DNA of 64,000 nucleotides from Halanaerobium saccharolyticum (GCF_003259895.1 NZ_QLME01000001.1:218819-282818), one strand, 5' to 3'; shown: positions 8,073 through 16,968, counted from the stretch's first letter. Numbers and translations are program-made. Notes: generated from the letters alone by a model not told the origin.

Positions 8073-8159
8073 TTTGACCCCCTTTTAAGGTCCGAATAAA
8101 GACTATAGGTATTATTTATTGTATATAAGTATTATACCACCTAAAAAGAGATTTATAAA

Positions 8160-8220
8160 TAAAAAATCCCCTTTCTGATAAACAGATTTTTATTATTTAA
8201 TCTGTCTACCATAAGGGGAT
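8160..8220 (-). terminator. Long two-part hairpin terminator of gldA
   Basis: An outer stem ATCCCCTT/AAGGGGAT (8166-8173 with 8213-8220) encloses an inner stem AACAGATT/AATCTGT. On the minus strand it is followed by a T run. The 269 bp between the neighbouring genes hold nothing else recognised. Confidence 0.7.
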
Positions 8221-8341
8221 CATATAAGCAAAAAGGCGTTTTAAAATAAATATTAATTATTTAAATCATTAGAGTTCATAAAATATCTAATCCTAGTTAA
8301 ACTGTCAATTTATATCAAATCAGCTGTTTAGAAACACTAAT

Positions 8342-9415
8342 TTAAAGTGCGTCAACTGCCAGAATAGCATCTTTGACCATCTCGGCATCTACTGCAAAAG
8401 GCATATTATGAATTGTCTCATCTTCAGCACAGCTGGCTTCGGCCACCTGAATAATTTTCTCTTCACTAATCTCTGTAATCCCTAGATCAGCAAGTGTAGT
8501 AGGCAGCCCAATTCTTCTGCAGAAATTCCTTACCATTTCAATTTCTACTGGATCTCTGTCCTCCATTACCATTTGGACTAAAGTAGAATAGGCAACTTTT
8601 TCTCCATGAGTTTTAGCATGAGTTTCTTCCAGAACTGTAAATCCATTATGAATGGCATGAGCCGCAGCTAAACCTCCACTTTCAAAACCCAGCCCACTTA
8701 GTAAAGTATTGGCTTCTACTATTTTTTCTAAAGCTTCTGTTACTACACCGGCTTCAGCAGCTTTTTTAGCACTTTCCCCATACTTAAGCAGAGTATTATA
8801 GCAGAGTTCAGCCAGATTTTGAGCTGTCATTGTCGGAGCACCGCCTGACATTGCAGTAGTTTTAGTAAGTGCAGAAGCAGCAGCTTCAAAGTAAGTCGCC
8901 AGCGCATCTCCCATTCCTGAAACTAAGAATCTGACCGGTGCCTGAGCTACAATCTTTGTATCAATCATTACTACATCCGGGTTTCTGGGTAGAAATAAAT
9001 ATTCTTCAAAAACTCCCTCTTCAGTATAAATAACAGATAAGGCACTACATGGTGCATCTGTAGCAGCAATTGTGGGCACAATTACTACAGGTAAATCAGC
9101 ATAATGAGCAGCTGCCTTAGCTGTATCTAGAGTTTTTCCCCCACCCATTCCGATTACCATTTCTGCTCCTTTTTCTACAGCCTTTTTTTCCAGTCTTTTG
9201 ATTTCTACTTTTGAGCATTCGCCATTAAAATATTCAATTTCATAATCTAAATCCTTTAGTCCCACTTCTAATTGATCAAAAAAGAGTTCTTCTACAATTG
9301 GATCAGCAATGATTAAGGCCTTAGTTCCTAGATCTTTGATATAATCTCCCATTTCCTCAATTACTTTTTTGCCCTGAACATACTTCCCTGGAGATGTCAT
9401 TACTTTTGTCATCAT
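8342..9415 (-). CDS. gldA: Glycerol dehydrogenase (NAD+)
   Basis: Iron/zinc-containing polyol dehydrogenase oxidising glycerol to dihydroxyacetone with NAD+. The dinucleotide-binding glycine loop is MVIGMGGGKTLDTAKA, followed by PTIAATDAPCSALSV. Metal ligands are visible as the Asp in SGMGDALATYFEA and the His residues in AHAIHNGF and KTHGEKVAY. Length (about 358) is normal for the family. AGGAG is 5 nt before the ATG at 9415; a second ATG at 9412 and a GTG at 9421 are alternatives. Transcribed alone, with its own terminator. Glycerol is a likely substrate in saline habitats. Confidence 0.93.
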   Translation of the reverse strand: MMTKVMTSPGKYVQGKKVIEEMGDYIKDLGTKALIIADPIVEELFFDQLEVGLKDLDYEIEYFNGECSKVEIKRLEKKAVEKGAEMVIGMGGGKTLDTAKAAAHYADLPVVIVPTIAATDAPCSALSVIYTEEGVFEEYLFLPRNPDVVMIDTKIVAQAPVRFLVSGMGDALATYFEAAASALTKTTAMSGGAPTMTAQNLAELCYNTLLKYGESAKKAAEAGVVTEALEKIVEANTLLSGLGFESGGLAAAHAIHNGFTVLEETHAKTHGEKVAYSTLVQMVMEDRDPVEIEMVRNFCRRIGLPTTLADLGITEISEEKIIQVAEASCAEDETIHNMPFAVDAEMVKDAILAVDAL

Positions 9416-9508
9416 TATCACTCCTTTTGATATTTATTTCACAATTTAATTATAGAATAAATATTAGTTTTTAACAAGTTAATTTTTGATTAGAAATTTA
9501 TTAAACAT

Positions 9509-9535
9509 AAAAAACCGCCCCGGGAAAAGGGCGGT
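9509..9535 (-). terminator. Terminator downstream of the MNT-HEPN gene
   Basis: A 7-bp GC stem ACCGCCC/GGGCGGT (9514-9520 with 9529-9535) has T tracts on both sides, so it may work in both directions. Another palindrome (AGCTGCT...AGCAGCT, about 9579-9598) lies upstream without a T tail. Confidence 0.75.
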
Positions 9536-9687
9536 AAAAACAAGGAGAAAAGTATCTAGTACTTTAATTTATGTTATAGCTGCTCTCTGCAGCAGCTTCA
9601 AAAAGGGGATAAACTGTATTTCTTTTAGCTTAATTATATAATAGCAGCTATTGATTAAAAATACTTTAAAAAAATATTAGAAACAAA

Positions 9688-10530
9688 TTAGAAATATCTA
9701 TTGGCAATCAAATCAACAAAACTTTCTATATCTGACAGATTATTATTTATAATCCGATAAATATATTCTTCATCAATTTGATCATAAAGATGAACAATTC
9801 TATTTCTAAATTTAGTCATTTTAACAAACTTTAACAGTAAATCTTCCGTGATAATCCCTTCATCAGCAAGTATTCTAAAAGAATCAGCACTTGTATTAGG
9901 ACTTGTATATCCTTCTCGAGAAATAATATGGGCTGCTATATCCAGCATAGCTTCTACTGCTGCCTGCAGATTATATTTAGCGGCATCAAAGTTCCTGTAA
10001 TCACTCAAAAAATTTATCTGTTCAAGTTCAGCCAGTTCTTTCAACTTTTTCAGATTAGCTCTGATGAATCTTAGCTTTTCTGCTATCCGTTTATGATTTA
10101 TTCCTGATGTTTTTTCCTTTATTGCTGTAATATACTCCTGCTGAAATTTATATTTAATTTCTTCAGCTTCAGGACCAAGTCTTAAAACCTCTTCTTTAAA
10201 CTCAGCAGTCTCAATTTCATCTCTGCTGTAAATTAACTCTCCACCTTTAACTACTTCATACTTAAAATCTAGCTTAACATTATTCAAATTGATTAAATCA
10301 ATATCATATTTTCCTAATTCCAATTCCAGGCGTGCTGCCAGCTCCATCTGCTCGAGGATCTCCGGTGGATCATCAAAAAACACAGCTAAATCCAGATCAC
10401 TATCGGTATTTTGATACTTCGTGCCATAAGAGCCAAAAATGTATGCCAGCCTAACATTTGCTTCTTTTTTTAAAAAATCAGCTACATTTTCTTTAAGCTC
10501 AGGCTCAAGTTTTCTTTTTAACTTTTCCAT
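9688..10530 (-). CDS. Fused MNT nucleotidyltransferase-HEPN (DUF86/HepT-like) protein
   Basis: 280 residues combining the two halves of a HEPN/MNT toxin-antitoxin system. Residues 25-130 are a minimal nucleotidyltransferase with G33-S34 and D45-x-D47 (FGSYGTKYQNTDSDLDLAVF). Residues 145-280 are HEPN, with R242-x4-H247-x-Y249 (RNRIVHLY). In the two-gene HepT/MntA system the MNT antitoxin AMPylates the tyrosine of the RX4HXY motif to silence the HEPN RNase. Here both are in one chain, so modification in cis is possible. The RBS is weak (GGTGAG). A 31-codon HepT-like frame lies just upstream. Confidence 0.85.
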   Translation of the reverse strand: MEKLKRKLEPELKENVADFLKKEANVRLAYIFGSYGTKYQNTDSDLDLAVFFDDPPEILEQMELAARLELELGKYDIDLINLNNVKLDFKYEVVKGGELIYSRDEIETAEFKEEVLRLGPEAEEIKYKFQQEYITAIKEKTSGINHKRIAEKLRFIRANLKKLKELAELEQINFLSDYRNFDAAKYNLQAAVEAMLDIAAHIISREGYTSPNTSADSFRILADEGIITEDLLLKFVKMTKFRNRIVHLYDQIDEEYIYRIINNNLSDIESFVDLIANRYF

Positions 10531-10556
10531 GATCTCACCGTCCTAAATTGAAGGCT

Positions 10557-10652
10557 TTAATTTATATAATCTCTATACTCATCCAGATCATTAATATATT
10601 CTTCCAGGTTCTCAAGCTTAATTTTAAGCACATCTGTATTTTCAGACAGCAT
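10557..10652 (-). CDS. Small ORF, possible HepT/DUF86 N-terminal remnant
   Basis: 31 codons, MLSENTDVLKIKLENLEEYI then NDLDEYRDYIN. The pattern of KLxxLxxYIxxL resembles the first helix of DUF86/HepT proteins. An RBS-like GAGGG lies before the ATG. It ends 26 bp before the MNT-HEPN start. It could be a truncated HEPN gene or a small protein; the evidence is weak. Confidence 0.35.
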   Translation of the reverse strand: MLSENTDVLKIKLENLEEYINDLDEYRDYIN

Positions 10653-10693
10653 AATTTACACCCTCTTTATTTAAACCTGATTATAATCTTAAT

Positions 10694-11110
10694 TTAACTG
10701 CTGAGAAAGATATTATTAAAAAAAGCACTCTTTTCTGTTTTATAAACATCAAAATCAGAATCAAGAGAAATAATGTCCTTAATATCTTCTCTTTCTGCAG
10801 CAGCTATCAGTGAAGCATCAGCGAAATTGACAGGTAAATCGTTATATTTTTTAGTTAAACTAATCACCCGCTTTAAAATACTTTGATCAAAGTTCAAAAC
10901 TTTTAATCCACCTCTATCCAGCCATTTCAAAAAATCTAACTGTACTTCTACCGAAAAACTCAGCACCTGCAGAGCTTCAGTTATTACCGGCCAGGTTGTA
11001 TATAAATAGCCATTATACGACTTTGAAAATTCTAAAATCTGCTGATGGTAAATATCATCTTTATCAAAAAGAGCAATCAGAGGACCAGCATCAACGAGAG
11101 TATTTTTCAT
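10694..11110 (-). CDS. PIN-domain ribonuclease (VapC-like toxin), no antitoxin seen
   Basis: 138 residues from the ATG at 11110 (a GTG at 11122 is the alternative). PIN acidic residues are visible: D7 in NTLVDAG, the Glu in WPVITEAL, the Asp in NFADASLI, and SLDSDFD near the end. Such proteins are Mg2+-dependent RNases, usually preceded by a small antitoxin. Here the only upstream frame is a 14-codon ORF starting at 11134. The palindrome at 11149-11166 resembles an antitoxin operator. It may be an orphan toxin or a housekeeping PIN RNase. Confidence 0.8.
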   Translation of the reverse strand: MKNTLVDAGPLIALFDKDDIYHQQILEFSKSYNGYLYTTWPVITEALQVLSFSVEVQLDFLKWLDRGGLKVLNFDQSILKRVISLTKKYNDLPVNFADASLIAAAEREDIKDIISLDSDFDVYKTEKSAFFNNIFLSS

Positions 11111-11148
11111 GAATTTTATCACTCAAACTAAGCATCAGCCTAACCTCC

Positions 11149-11166
11149 GTAATACTATTGTATTAC
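11149..11166. promoter_or_regulatory. Palindrome upstream of the PIN gene, possible operator
   Basis: GTAATAC-tatt-GTATTAC, a perfect 7-bp inverted repeat 38 nt before the PIN start. VapBC operators are commonly short palindromes in this position. No binding protein is encoded next to it now. Confidence 0.45.
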
Positions 11167-11458
11167 CAAACCATTTAATTTACAATATTATAATATGAAT
11201 TTCTTGATTTAAGAGGTCTTCCATTAATCATATAAATTTAACTATTTCTTAGAATTTACCACAATTTAACATGCTGGTAATGATTTCGTAATAATTACCT
11301 GTAATAATATATTTAAGATAGAATAATGGAAAAACAAAATCTTATGGGGGTGAAAACAGTAAAATTTATTATTCTTAATTAAATATGTGGTAAAAAGTAG
11401 TTCTGAAACTGAAAATTTCAAAAACAATTTACTTAATCATCAAAGGGGGAAATATTAG
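11167..11458. other. Intergenic leader region upstream of alkaline phosphatase
   Basis: About 290 bp without a gene. TTTAACT (11237), TTTACCA (11255) and TTTAACA (11265) resemble Firmicute PhoP-box half-sites, the last two with the expected ~10-bp period. This is weak evidence for Pho control. The 5' leader from about 11330 to 11458 shows no recognised riboswitch. RBS AAAGGGGG (11442-11449) is 9 nt before the ATG. Confidence 0.35.
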
Positions 11459-12709
11459 ATGAAATTTAAGAAGTCTTTAATATTATTTCTATTTATTTGT
11501 TTACTCACAGTTACATCTTTTGCTGCTGTAAATGCTGCTGATGCCAGTACTGCCAAAAATGTTATTTTCATGATTCCAGATGGAATGAGCATGGATATTG
11601 TAACTGCAGCCCGAATACTTAAAAATGGGCCTGATGGTGAACCTCTGGCAGTGGAAAAACTCAATAATGTTGGTTATATCAGAACATATTCAGCTGATTC
11701 TATTGTTACCGATTCCGCTGCTGCCGGTTCTGCAATGGCAACCGGAGAAAAACATAATAATCGCGAAGTAAGTGCTCATTCAGTCAAGGGAGAACTTATG
11801 GATATAGAAAAAAAGTCTAAAACAATTCTTGAGATTGCTGAGGATTTAAATAAAGCCACAGGTCTGGTAGTTACATCTCAGATATCTCATGCTACACCGG
11901 CAACCTTTGGAGCTCATGTACCTGTTAGATACGCTGGAGCAGAAATTGCCCGCCAGTATATAGAGGAAACTGAAGTGGATGTTGTGCTGGGTGGAGGAGT
12001 CTATGGTACCAGTGATGAATATAACGCTCAGCAGTTTGAAAAATCATATAATAATCTTCAGAGTAATGAAGCAATGGCAGATTTAGCCAGGAAAAATGGC
12101 TATCTGACAGTTGATAATGAGTCAGAAATGAGACTTGCTCAAAATAAAGAAAGTGACAAAATATTTGGCATGTTTACAGCTTATGATGAAGGTAAAACTC
12201 CTGAGTTATTTAGACTAAATAAATTTGGACTTAAAGACAGTGAAGGTAATGCTTTCCCGGAATATCCAGAAGGAGAACCAACTCTGGCTGAAATGACAGA
12301 AACCGCACTTAAAACTCTGGAAAAAGATTCTGATGGATTTTTCTTAATGGTGGAGGGATCCCAAATAGACTGGGCAGGACATGGTAATGCTCTTAACTAT
12401 GAACTGGCTGAAATGCTGGGCTTTGATAAATCTGTTGAGACAGTCCTTGACTGGCTTGAGCAGAGTCCTCTGCGTAAATCAGAGACTCTAGTAATAATTG
12501 CTCCAGATCATGATACTGGTGGATTTAGAATTGCCGGACCATATGGAAGTTTAAGCAGCCAGAGCGAAAAAATTGAATCCAGCTGGACCAGTGAAGACCA
12601 TACTGGAGGCGATGTTCCTACCTGGAGCCAGGGACCCGGTAGTGAACTTGTAGCTCAACCGCTGGATAATACAGACATTTTTAAAATTATGAAAAAAGTT
12701 ATGCAGTAA
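11459..12709 (+). CDS. phoA: Secreted alkaline phosphatase (PhoA family)
   Basis: 416 residues with a Sec signal peptide (residues 1 to about 27, ending VNAADA). It hydrolyses phosphomonoesters outside the cytoplasm. Metal ligand D41 in MIPDGMS and nucleophile S86 in TDSAAAGSAMATG are visible, as are VEGSQIDWAGH and the late metal-site PDHDTGG and SEDHTGGDVP. Length is normal for the bacterial family. It lies alone, facing the recombinase; a PhoPR-like operon is 0.8 kb away, so phosphate-starvation control is plausible. Confidence 0.93.
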   Translation: MKFKKSLILFLFICLLTVTSFAAVNAADASTAKNVIFMIPDGMSMDIVTAARILKNGPDGEPLAVEKLNNVGYIRTYSADSIVTDSAAAGSAMATGEKHNNREVSAHSVKGELMDIEKKSKTILEIAEDLNKATGLVVTSQISHATPATFGAHVPVRYAGAEIARQYIEETEVDVVLGGGVYGTSDEYNAQQFEKSYNNLQSNEAMADLARKNGYLTVDNESEMRLAQNKESDKIFGMFTAYDEGKTPELFRLNKFGLKDSEGNAFPEYPEGEPTLAEMTETALKTLEKDSDGFFLMVEGSQIDWAGHGNALNYELAEMLGFDKSVETVLDWLEQSPLRKSETLVIIAPDHDTGGFRIAGPYGSLSSQSEKIESSWTSEDHTGGDVPTWSQGPGSELVAQPLDNTDIFKIMKKVMQ

Positions 12710-12739
12710 TCTAAAATAAAATTGAATTTTGATTAGTTA

Positions 12740-12769
12740 TTAAGCTCTACCGATTACGGTAGAGCTTAA
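12740..12769. terminator. Bidirectional terminator between phoA and the recombinase
   Basis: A 13-bp perfect stem TTAAGCTCTACCG/CGGTAGAGCTTAA with loop ATTA between convergent genes. The T tail is poor on both strands. Confidence 0.7.
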
Positions 12770-12798
12770 TAAATTTAAAAGCAAATTTTCATTTTTAG

Positions 12799-13344
12799 CT
12801 AAAGCGAAAACTTCTCGATCGACTCATCCATTAAATCCTGAGTAATCCCAATATAGTCTAAGGTAATACTGGGAGAAGAATGGTTAAACATCTTCTGCAG
12901 CAGTGCCACATCCTTGTTCTTCTGGTAATGATGATAACCAAAGGTTTTACGGGTCGAATGGCAGCCAATGTTATCCAGGCCAGCTTTGCGACCAGTTTCA
13001 CTAAAAATTCTGTAGGCCTGAAAGCGGGTCAGCGGTTTATTTGTCCCAATCCGGCTCTGAAACAGATGCTCTTCTCCTCGCATATCCTGGCAGTAGTCTT
13101 CCAGTTCCCGGCGCAGGTTTGAGTTAATCAAAAAGCGTTTATTTTTGGAAGTTTTCTGCTCTCTGATTACAATATGGCTTTTATTGCGCACATCTTCGAC
13201 CTTCAGCTTCAGCATATCACTAATCCTCAGCCCGGTGTTGATTCCCAGCACAAAAAGAATATAGTTGCGGTAGCTCTGCTGACGCAAAATATTTTTTATC
13301 TCTTCAATTTTATCCTTATCTCTGATCGGCTCAACTTTATTCAT
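12799..13344 (-). CDS. Small tyrosine recombinase/integrase
   Basis: 181 residues, the catalytic-domain-only size class. The catalytic set is visible: Arg in GINTGLRISDML, Lys in QKTSKNKRF, HSTRKT (H-x-x-R), FNHSS (the later His), and the nucleophilic Tyr in ITLDYIGI. It lacks an N-terminal core-binding domain, so it is not a typical phage integrase; similar short recombinases occur singly in Firmicute genomes. No attachment sites or other mobile genes are adjacent. Confidence 0.88.
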   Translation of the reverse strand: MNKVEPIRDKDKIEEIKNILRQQSYRNYILFVLGINTGLRISDMLKLKVEDVRNKSHIVIREQKTSKNKRFLINSNLRRELEDYCQDMRGEEHLFQSRIGTNKPLTRFQAYRIFSETGRKAGLDNIGCHSTRKTFGYHHYQKNKDVALLQKMFNHSSPSITLDYIGITQDLMDESIEKFSL

Positions 13345-13462
13345 CAGGTCTCCCTTCTGCAGTCATTTAATAAGATTTGTTGGGAAAGTTTTACTTTATC
13401 TATATTATAACACTTCTGAGAAGAAATTTTAAGTATTATTTACAAATTTATCTAATTAAAGC

Positions 13463-13498
13463 AAAAAATAAAGCCACCACTATCCTCCGGGCAGCTTT
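13463..13498 (-). terminator. Terminator of the two-component operon
   Basis: AAAGCCACC (13470-13478) pairs with GGCAGCTTT (13490-13498), including two G-U pairs in the minus-strand RNA, followed by a T-rich tail. Confidence 0.65.
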
Positions 13499-13504
13499 AC
13501 TTTT

Positions 13505-14182
13505 TCAGCGAGCAACAAACTTATATCCAATTCCCCAGACCGTCTGAATATATTCGCCGGCTTCTGCTCCCAGCTTATTCCGGACAGCTTTAATGTGAGT
13601 ATCAACCGTTCTAATTCCACCAAAATAATCAAACTCCCAGACCAGCTCTAAAAGCTTTTCCCGGCTGAAAACTGTTTTTGGAGAAGAAGCCATCTGCCAT
13701 AATAAATCAAATTCTTTGGGCGCTAAAGAAACTTCTCTGCCCTTAACTTTGACCAGCCGCTGTTTTTTATTGATCACTAAATTGGGAAATTTCAATTCTT
13801 CCTGCTTTCGATTTTTATTCATTCTGCGCAAAACATTTTTAACCCGGAGCACAACTTCTTTAGGGCTAAATGGTTTGGTCACATAGTCATCTGCACCCAA
13901 TTCCAGCCCTTTTATCCGATCGTTTTCTCTATTTTTGGCACTCAAAATAATAATCGGTAGATTATTATGAGGCTTCAGTTCTCTACAGATATCCAGACCG
14001 TTTTTTTCGGGTAACATCAAGTCTAAAATTAAAATGTCCGGAGTTAATTCATTTATTTTTTTTAAACCTTCCTTACCATCATGGGCTGTAAAAACTTCAA
14101 AATCCTCATAAGTAAAGTAATCCCGTAAAATCTTACAGATCTGCAGGTCATCATCTATAATTAAAATTTTATTTTGATTCAT
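13505..14182 (-). CDS. OmpR/PhoB-family response regulator
   Basis: 225 residues: receiver domain 1-120 with phospho-acceptor D54 (LILDLMLP), acidic cluster IIDDD, and the Lys of DDYVTKPF; then a winged-helix DNA-binding domain (LAPKEFDLLW, RTVDTHIKAVRNKLG, VWGIGYKF). Third gene of an operon after the nucleotidase-C/LysM protein and the kinase, 73 bp from the kinase. It is most like PhoP/ResD-type regulators. Phosphate control is supported only by context (phoA nearby, nucleotidase-like partner). Confidence 0.9.
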   Translation of the reverse strand: MNQNKILIIDDDLQICKILRDYFTYEDFEVFTAHDGKEGLKKINELTPDILILDLMLPEKNGLDICRELKPHNNLPIIILSAKNRENDRIKGLELGADDYVTKPFSPKEVVLRVKNVLRRMNKNRKQEELKFPNLVINKKQRLVKVKGREVSLAPKEFDLLWQMASSPKTVFSREKLLELVWEFDYFGGIRTVDTHIKAVRNKLGAEAGEYIQTVWGIGYKFVAR

Positions 14183-14255
14183 AAGCCGCCATCACCTCAC
14201 TACTTAATTTATCAAATTTATGTGATGAAAATATGATGGAATCAAAAAACATTTT

Positions 14256-16037
14256 TTAGTGATCAGGCTCGGGAATAGTAAAACTGAAAATAGACCCCTC
14301 ACCACTGCTGCTCTCAACAAAAACCTGCCCCTGATGTTCTTTAACAATCTGTTTTACAATTGCCAGCCCCAGGCCGCTGCTCCGCTCACCGGGAGTTCTC
14401 GCCTTATCTACTTTATAAAATCTCTCCCAGATGTTCTGCTGTTCCGACTCGGGAATTCCAATTCCATTATCTGCAGCAGAAATTTTTATCTGTTCTTTAA
14501 TTTTTTCTGCTCTTAAAATTATATTTCCATCAACAGCAGAATATTTAACGCTGTTGCTTAAAAGATTAATTAAAACCTGCCTTATTTTTTCGTGATTAGC
14601 ATAAACTGATAAGTCCTCGTCCAGCTCGATGTCCAAGCTCTGCTTTTCCTTTTTAATATTCTTAAAAAAGACCTGCAGATTTTCAAAAAGATTCCTGATA
14701 TTAATCTTTTCTTTATTTAATTCAACTCCACCTGCATCAAATTCAGCCAGAGTTAGAGTCTCATCAATCAGGTGAGATAAACTATTGCTTTCCTTTAAAA
14801 TCATTTTTAAATACTCTTTTTTTTCAGCTGGATCATCTATGATATCATCAAGGAGAATCTCAACTGAACCTTTAATTGAAGAAAGCGGACTTTTTAACTC
14901 ATGCGAAACATTTGCCACAAATTCTCGCTGCAGCTGCTCAAACCGATACCGCTCACTGATATCATGAAAAATTGCCACTCCCCCCCAGAAACTACCATCA
15001 TCCAGTTTAATTGAGGTAAAATGGACCAGATAATACTGATTTGTCTCCTCTCTTGCTATAACTAACTGCTGACTGTCAAAATCTTTTTTTTCGGTGATTT
15101 CTTTAAAAACATTAATTATATCGGATGGTAGGTCAGGCTCACCAATTTTTTTGCCTCTGATATCATCTTTAAAATCAAATAATTTAGAAGCTGATTGATT
15201 TGCCAGAATAATCTCGCCTGAACTATTAACAGCAAGAATCCCCTCTTCCATTCCGGATAAGACATACTTAAGCTTATTTTTTTCTTCCGCCAGGCTTTTA
15301 ATTGTCTTTTGCAGCTTTCCGGACATTAGATTAATACTCTCAGAGAGAATTTTAATTTCCTTACTTGCTCCCTGTTCCTTGATTTTTACTTTTTTACCGT
15401 ACTCACCCTGGCTTATCCTGGCAGCAACAAGTCCCATATTGTGCAGTGGATTAGCAAGTGAGCGAGAAAAATAATAGGAAACAAAGAGTATAAAAATAAG
15501 TGCAAATAACGAAATATAAAGCATAATTTTTATTATATGTTCGATTATAGAGTTGATTTCTTCTATCGGGGTAAAAACCAGCAGACCAGCTATCACCTCA
15601 CCCTGATATTCAACAGGCATCCCTACAAAAAGCATTGTCAGCTCAAAATCGTCAGTATTAACCTCTCTCGAAATTGTATTCCCCTCAAAAATGGTCTCAT
15701 AACCAGAAAAAGTTCTTTCTTCATCAAAAGAATAAGGATAACTAAATTCTAAAATCCCCTGATCATTAATTAACCAGGCATGCCCCTCATTTAATTCCCC
15801 AATTATGCTGAGCCAGTTTACAATCTCCTGTTTATTTCCTTCTGCCTTAGAATCTGCAAGATAATCAATAACTGCAGAACTATTTTTATGAATTTGACTC
15901 TCTTTCTGCTCAATAAAAAAAGTTTCAAAATAGGTAATCACAGAAAAACCGAAAATTAAAATGACAATCATTGTGATCACTAAAAATCTGAATATTAGTT
16001 TTGTAAAAAAGGTATTATTTTCTAAGTTAAATTTCAT
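14256..16037 (-). CDS. Sensor histidine kinase (PhoR/ResE/WalK architecture)
   Basis: 593 residues: TM1 about 15-37, an extracytoplasmic domain of about 130 residues, TM2 about 169-190, HAMP, a PAS domain (LSGMEEGILAVNSSGEIILANQ split over 260-281), HisKA with H379 in ANVSHELKSP, and HATPase with NLLSNSVKYS, ADNGIGIP and SSGLGLAIVK. It should autophosphorylate H379 and pass phosphate to the regulator at 13505. Its start is 7 bp from the stop of the secreted nucleotidase-C/LysM gene, so the two are co-translated and may act together. The ligand is not known. Confidence 0.9.
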   Translation of the reverse strand: MKFNLENNTFFTKLIFRFLVITMIVILIFGFSVITYFETFFIEQKESQIHKNSSAVIDYLADSKAEGNKQEIVNWLSIIGELNEGHAWLINDQGILEFSYPYSFDEERTFSGYETIFEGNTISREVNTDDFELTMLFVGMPVEYQGEVIAGLLVFTPIEEINSIIEHIIKIMLYISLFALIFILFVSYYFSRSLANPLHNMGLVAARISQGEYGKKVKIKEQGASKEIKILSESINLMSGKLQKTIKSLAEEKNKLKYVLSGMEEGILAVNSSGEIILANQSASKLFDFKDDIRGKKIGEPDLPSDIINVFKEITEKKDFDSQQLVIAREETNQYYLVHFTSIKLDDGSFWGGVAIFHDISERYRFEQLQREFVANVSHELKSPLSSIKGSVEILLDDIIDDPAEKKEYLKMILKESNSLSHLIDETLTLAEFDAGGVELNKEKINIRNLFENLQVFFKNIKKEKQSLDIELDEDLSVYANHEKIRQVLINLLSNSVKYSAVDGNIILRAEKIKEQIKISAADNGIGIPESEQQNIWERFYKVDKARTPGERSSGLGLAIVKQIVKEHQGQVFVESSSGEGSIFSFTIPEPDH

Positions 16038-16044
16038 TTATAAC

Positions 16045-16959
16045 TCACCTTAGTCCAGGAATTATTAGTTGCTGTCCCTGGTAAATTAAATTTCTATTCT
16101 GGAGTCCATTTGCTTCCATAATCTCAGCAATGGAAACTGAAAATTTCTCTGCAATTAAATACAGATAATCTCCTTTTTGAACCTGATAAAGATAATTATT
16201 TCCTTCTTTTCGGACTGGTATTATCCTATTCATTTCAATATTTTCTACAATTTCCTGCTGCTGCAGATATTCTATTAAGATCTGATCGAGGCGACCCGTA
16301 TTTTTAATTTCCTCTGCCTTTTCCAGCTCTTCAAAACCGTCTCCTCCTGCTGCCAGGGAATCATTGGTTGCAATTAGATACTCGGCTTCTGCTTTTAACG
16401 GTTTAGAATTAATTGTAGCTCGGATAACCTCATTTTCTAGCTCTAGACCTCCGGCAAAGATAATCTTTATCCCACTTACCTGAGGAAAAAAGCCAGCTGT
16501 TTCCGGATATTTAGAAACTGAATGACTCAGGCTTTTAAGTAATTGCTTACCTTTTATTTTCTTTACAACAACCTCATCTTTGGCAGGGATTGCTTCTCTA
16601 ACATCTCTGACACTGATCAAGCCTTTATCAATAGAAGAATTTATTGTCCTGCTGTTAATCAGCACCAGATCTGCTTCAACTTTATTTAAAATTGCATCTG
16701 TAATCAAAGCACCTAAATTGCTTTCGCAGCTCCTTATCTGATCTGCCTCTCCATTTAAGAAAACTACAGTGCTGCCAATAAACATATCTTTTTCTAATTC
16801 ACTCTTTTTTTCAATTTCATTTTTTAATTCCATAATTTGTTGATCATCTTCTAAGTTTATGGAGTCACCATTTACTTCAATCTTCTTATCATCTGCGGCC
16901 AGAAGCAGTGGTGACGATAAAAGTAATAGTACAGCCAGAAAAACCGATAGTTTACCCAC
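16045..16959 (-). CDS. Secreted 5'-nucleotidase C-terminal domain plus LysM, no catalytic domain
   Basis: About 304 residues. A signal peptide ends near LLLAADD. A 5'-nucleotidase C-terminal (substrate-binding) domain follows, about 60-225, with ESNLGALITDAI, LINSRTI and TNDSLAAGGDGF. A C-terminal LysM is about 258-304 (VQKGDYLYLIAEKF...LIYQGQQLIIPG). The metallophosphatase domain that normally precedes this module is missing. The GTG at 16959, 10 nt after AAGGAG, fits better than the ATG at 16968, which almost abuts it. First gene of the kinase/regulator operon, so it may be a peptidoglycan-anchored binding protein feeding the sensor. Confidence 0.8.
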   Translation of the reverse strand: MGKLSVFLAVLLLLSSPLLLAADDKKIEVNGDSINLEDDQQIMELKNEIEKKSELEKDMFIGSTVVFLNGEADQIRSCESNLGALITDAILNKVEADLVLINSRTINSSIDKGLISVRDVREAIPAKDEVVVKKIKGKQLLKSLSHSVSKYPETAGFFPQVSGIKIIFAGGLELENEVIRATINSKPLKAEAEYLIATNDSLAAGGDGFEELEKAEEIKNTGRLDQILIEYLQQQEIVENIEMNRIIPVRKEGNNYLYQVQKGDYLYLIAEKFSVSIAEIMEANGLQNRNLIYQGQQLIIPGLR

Positions 16960-16968
16960 GCTTATCAT

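Noticed and set aside
9579-9598. AGCTGCT...AGCAGCT palindrome as an operator or terminator
   Set aside because: No T tail, no second copy and no positional link to a promoter.
12799-13344. The small tyrosine recombinase as the mark of a prophage or integrative element
   Set aside because: No tRNA, direct repeats, phage or conjugation genes adjoin it.
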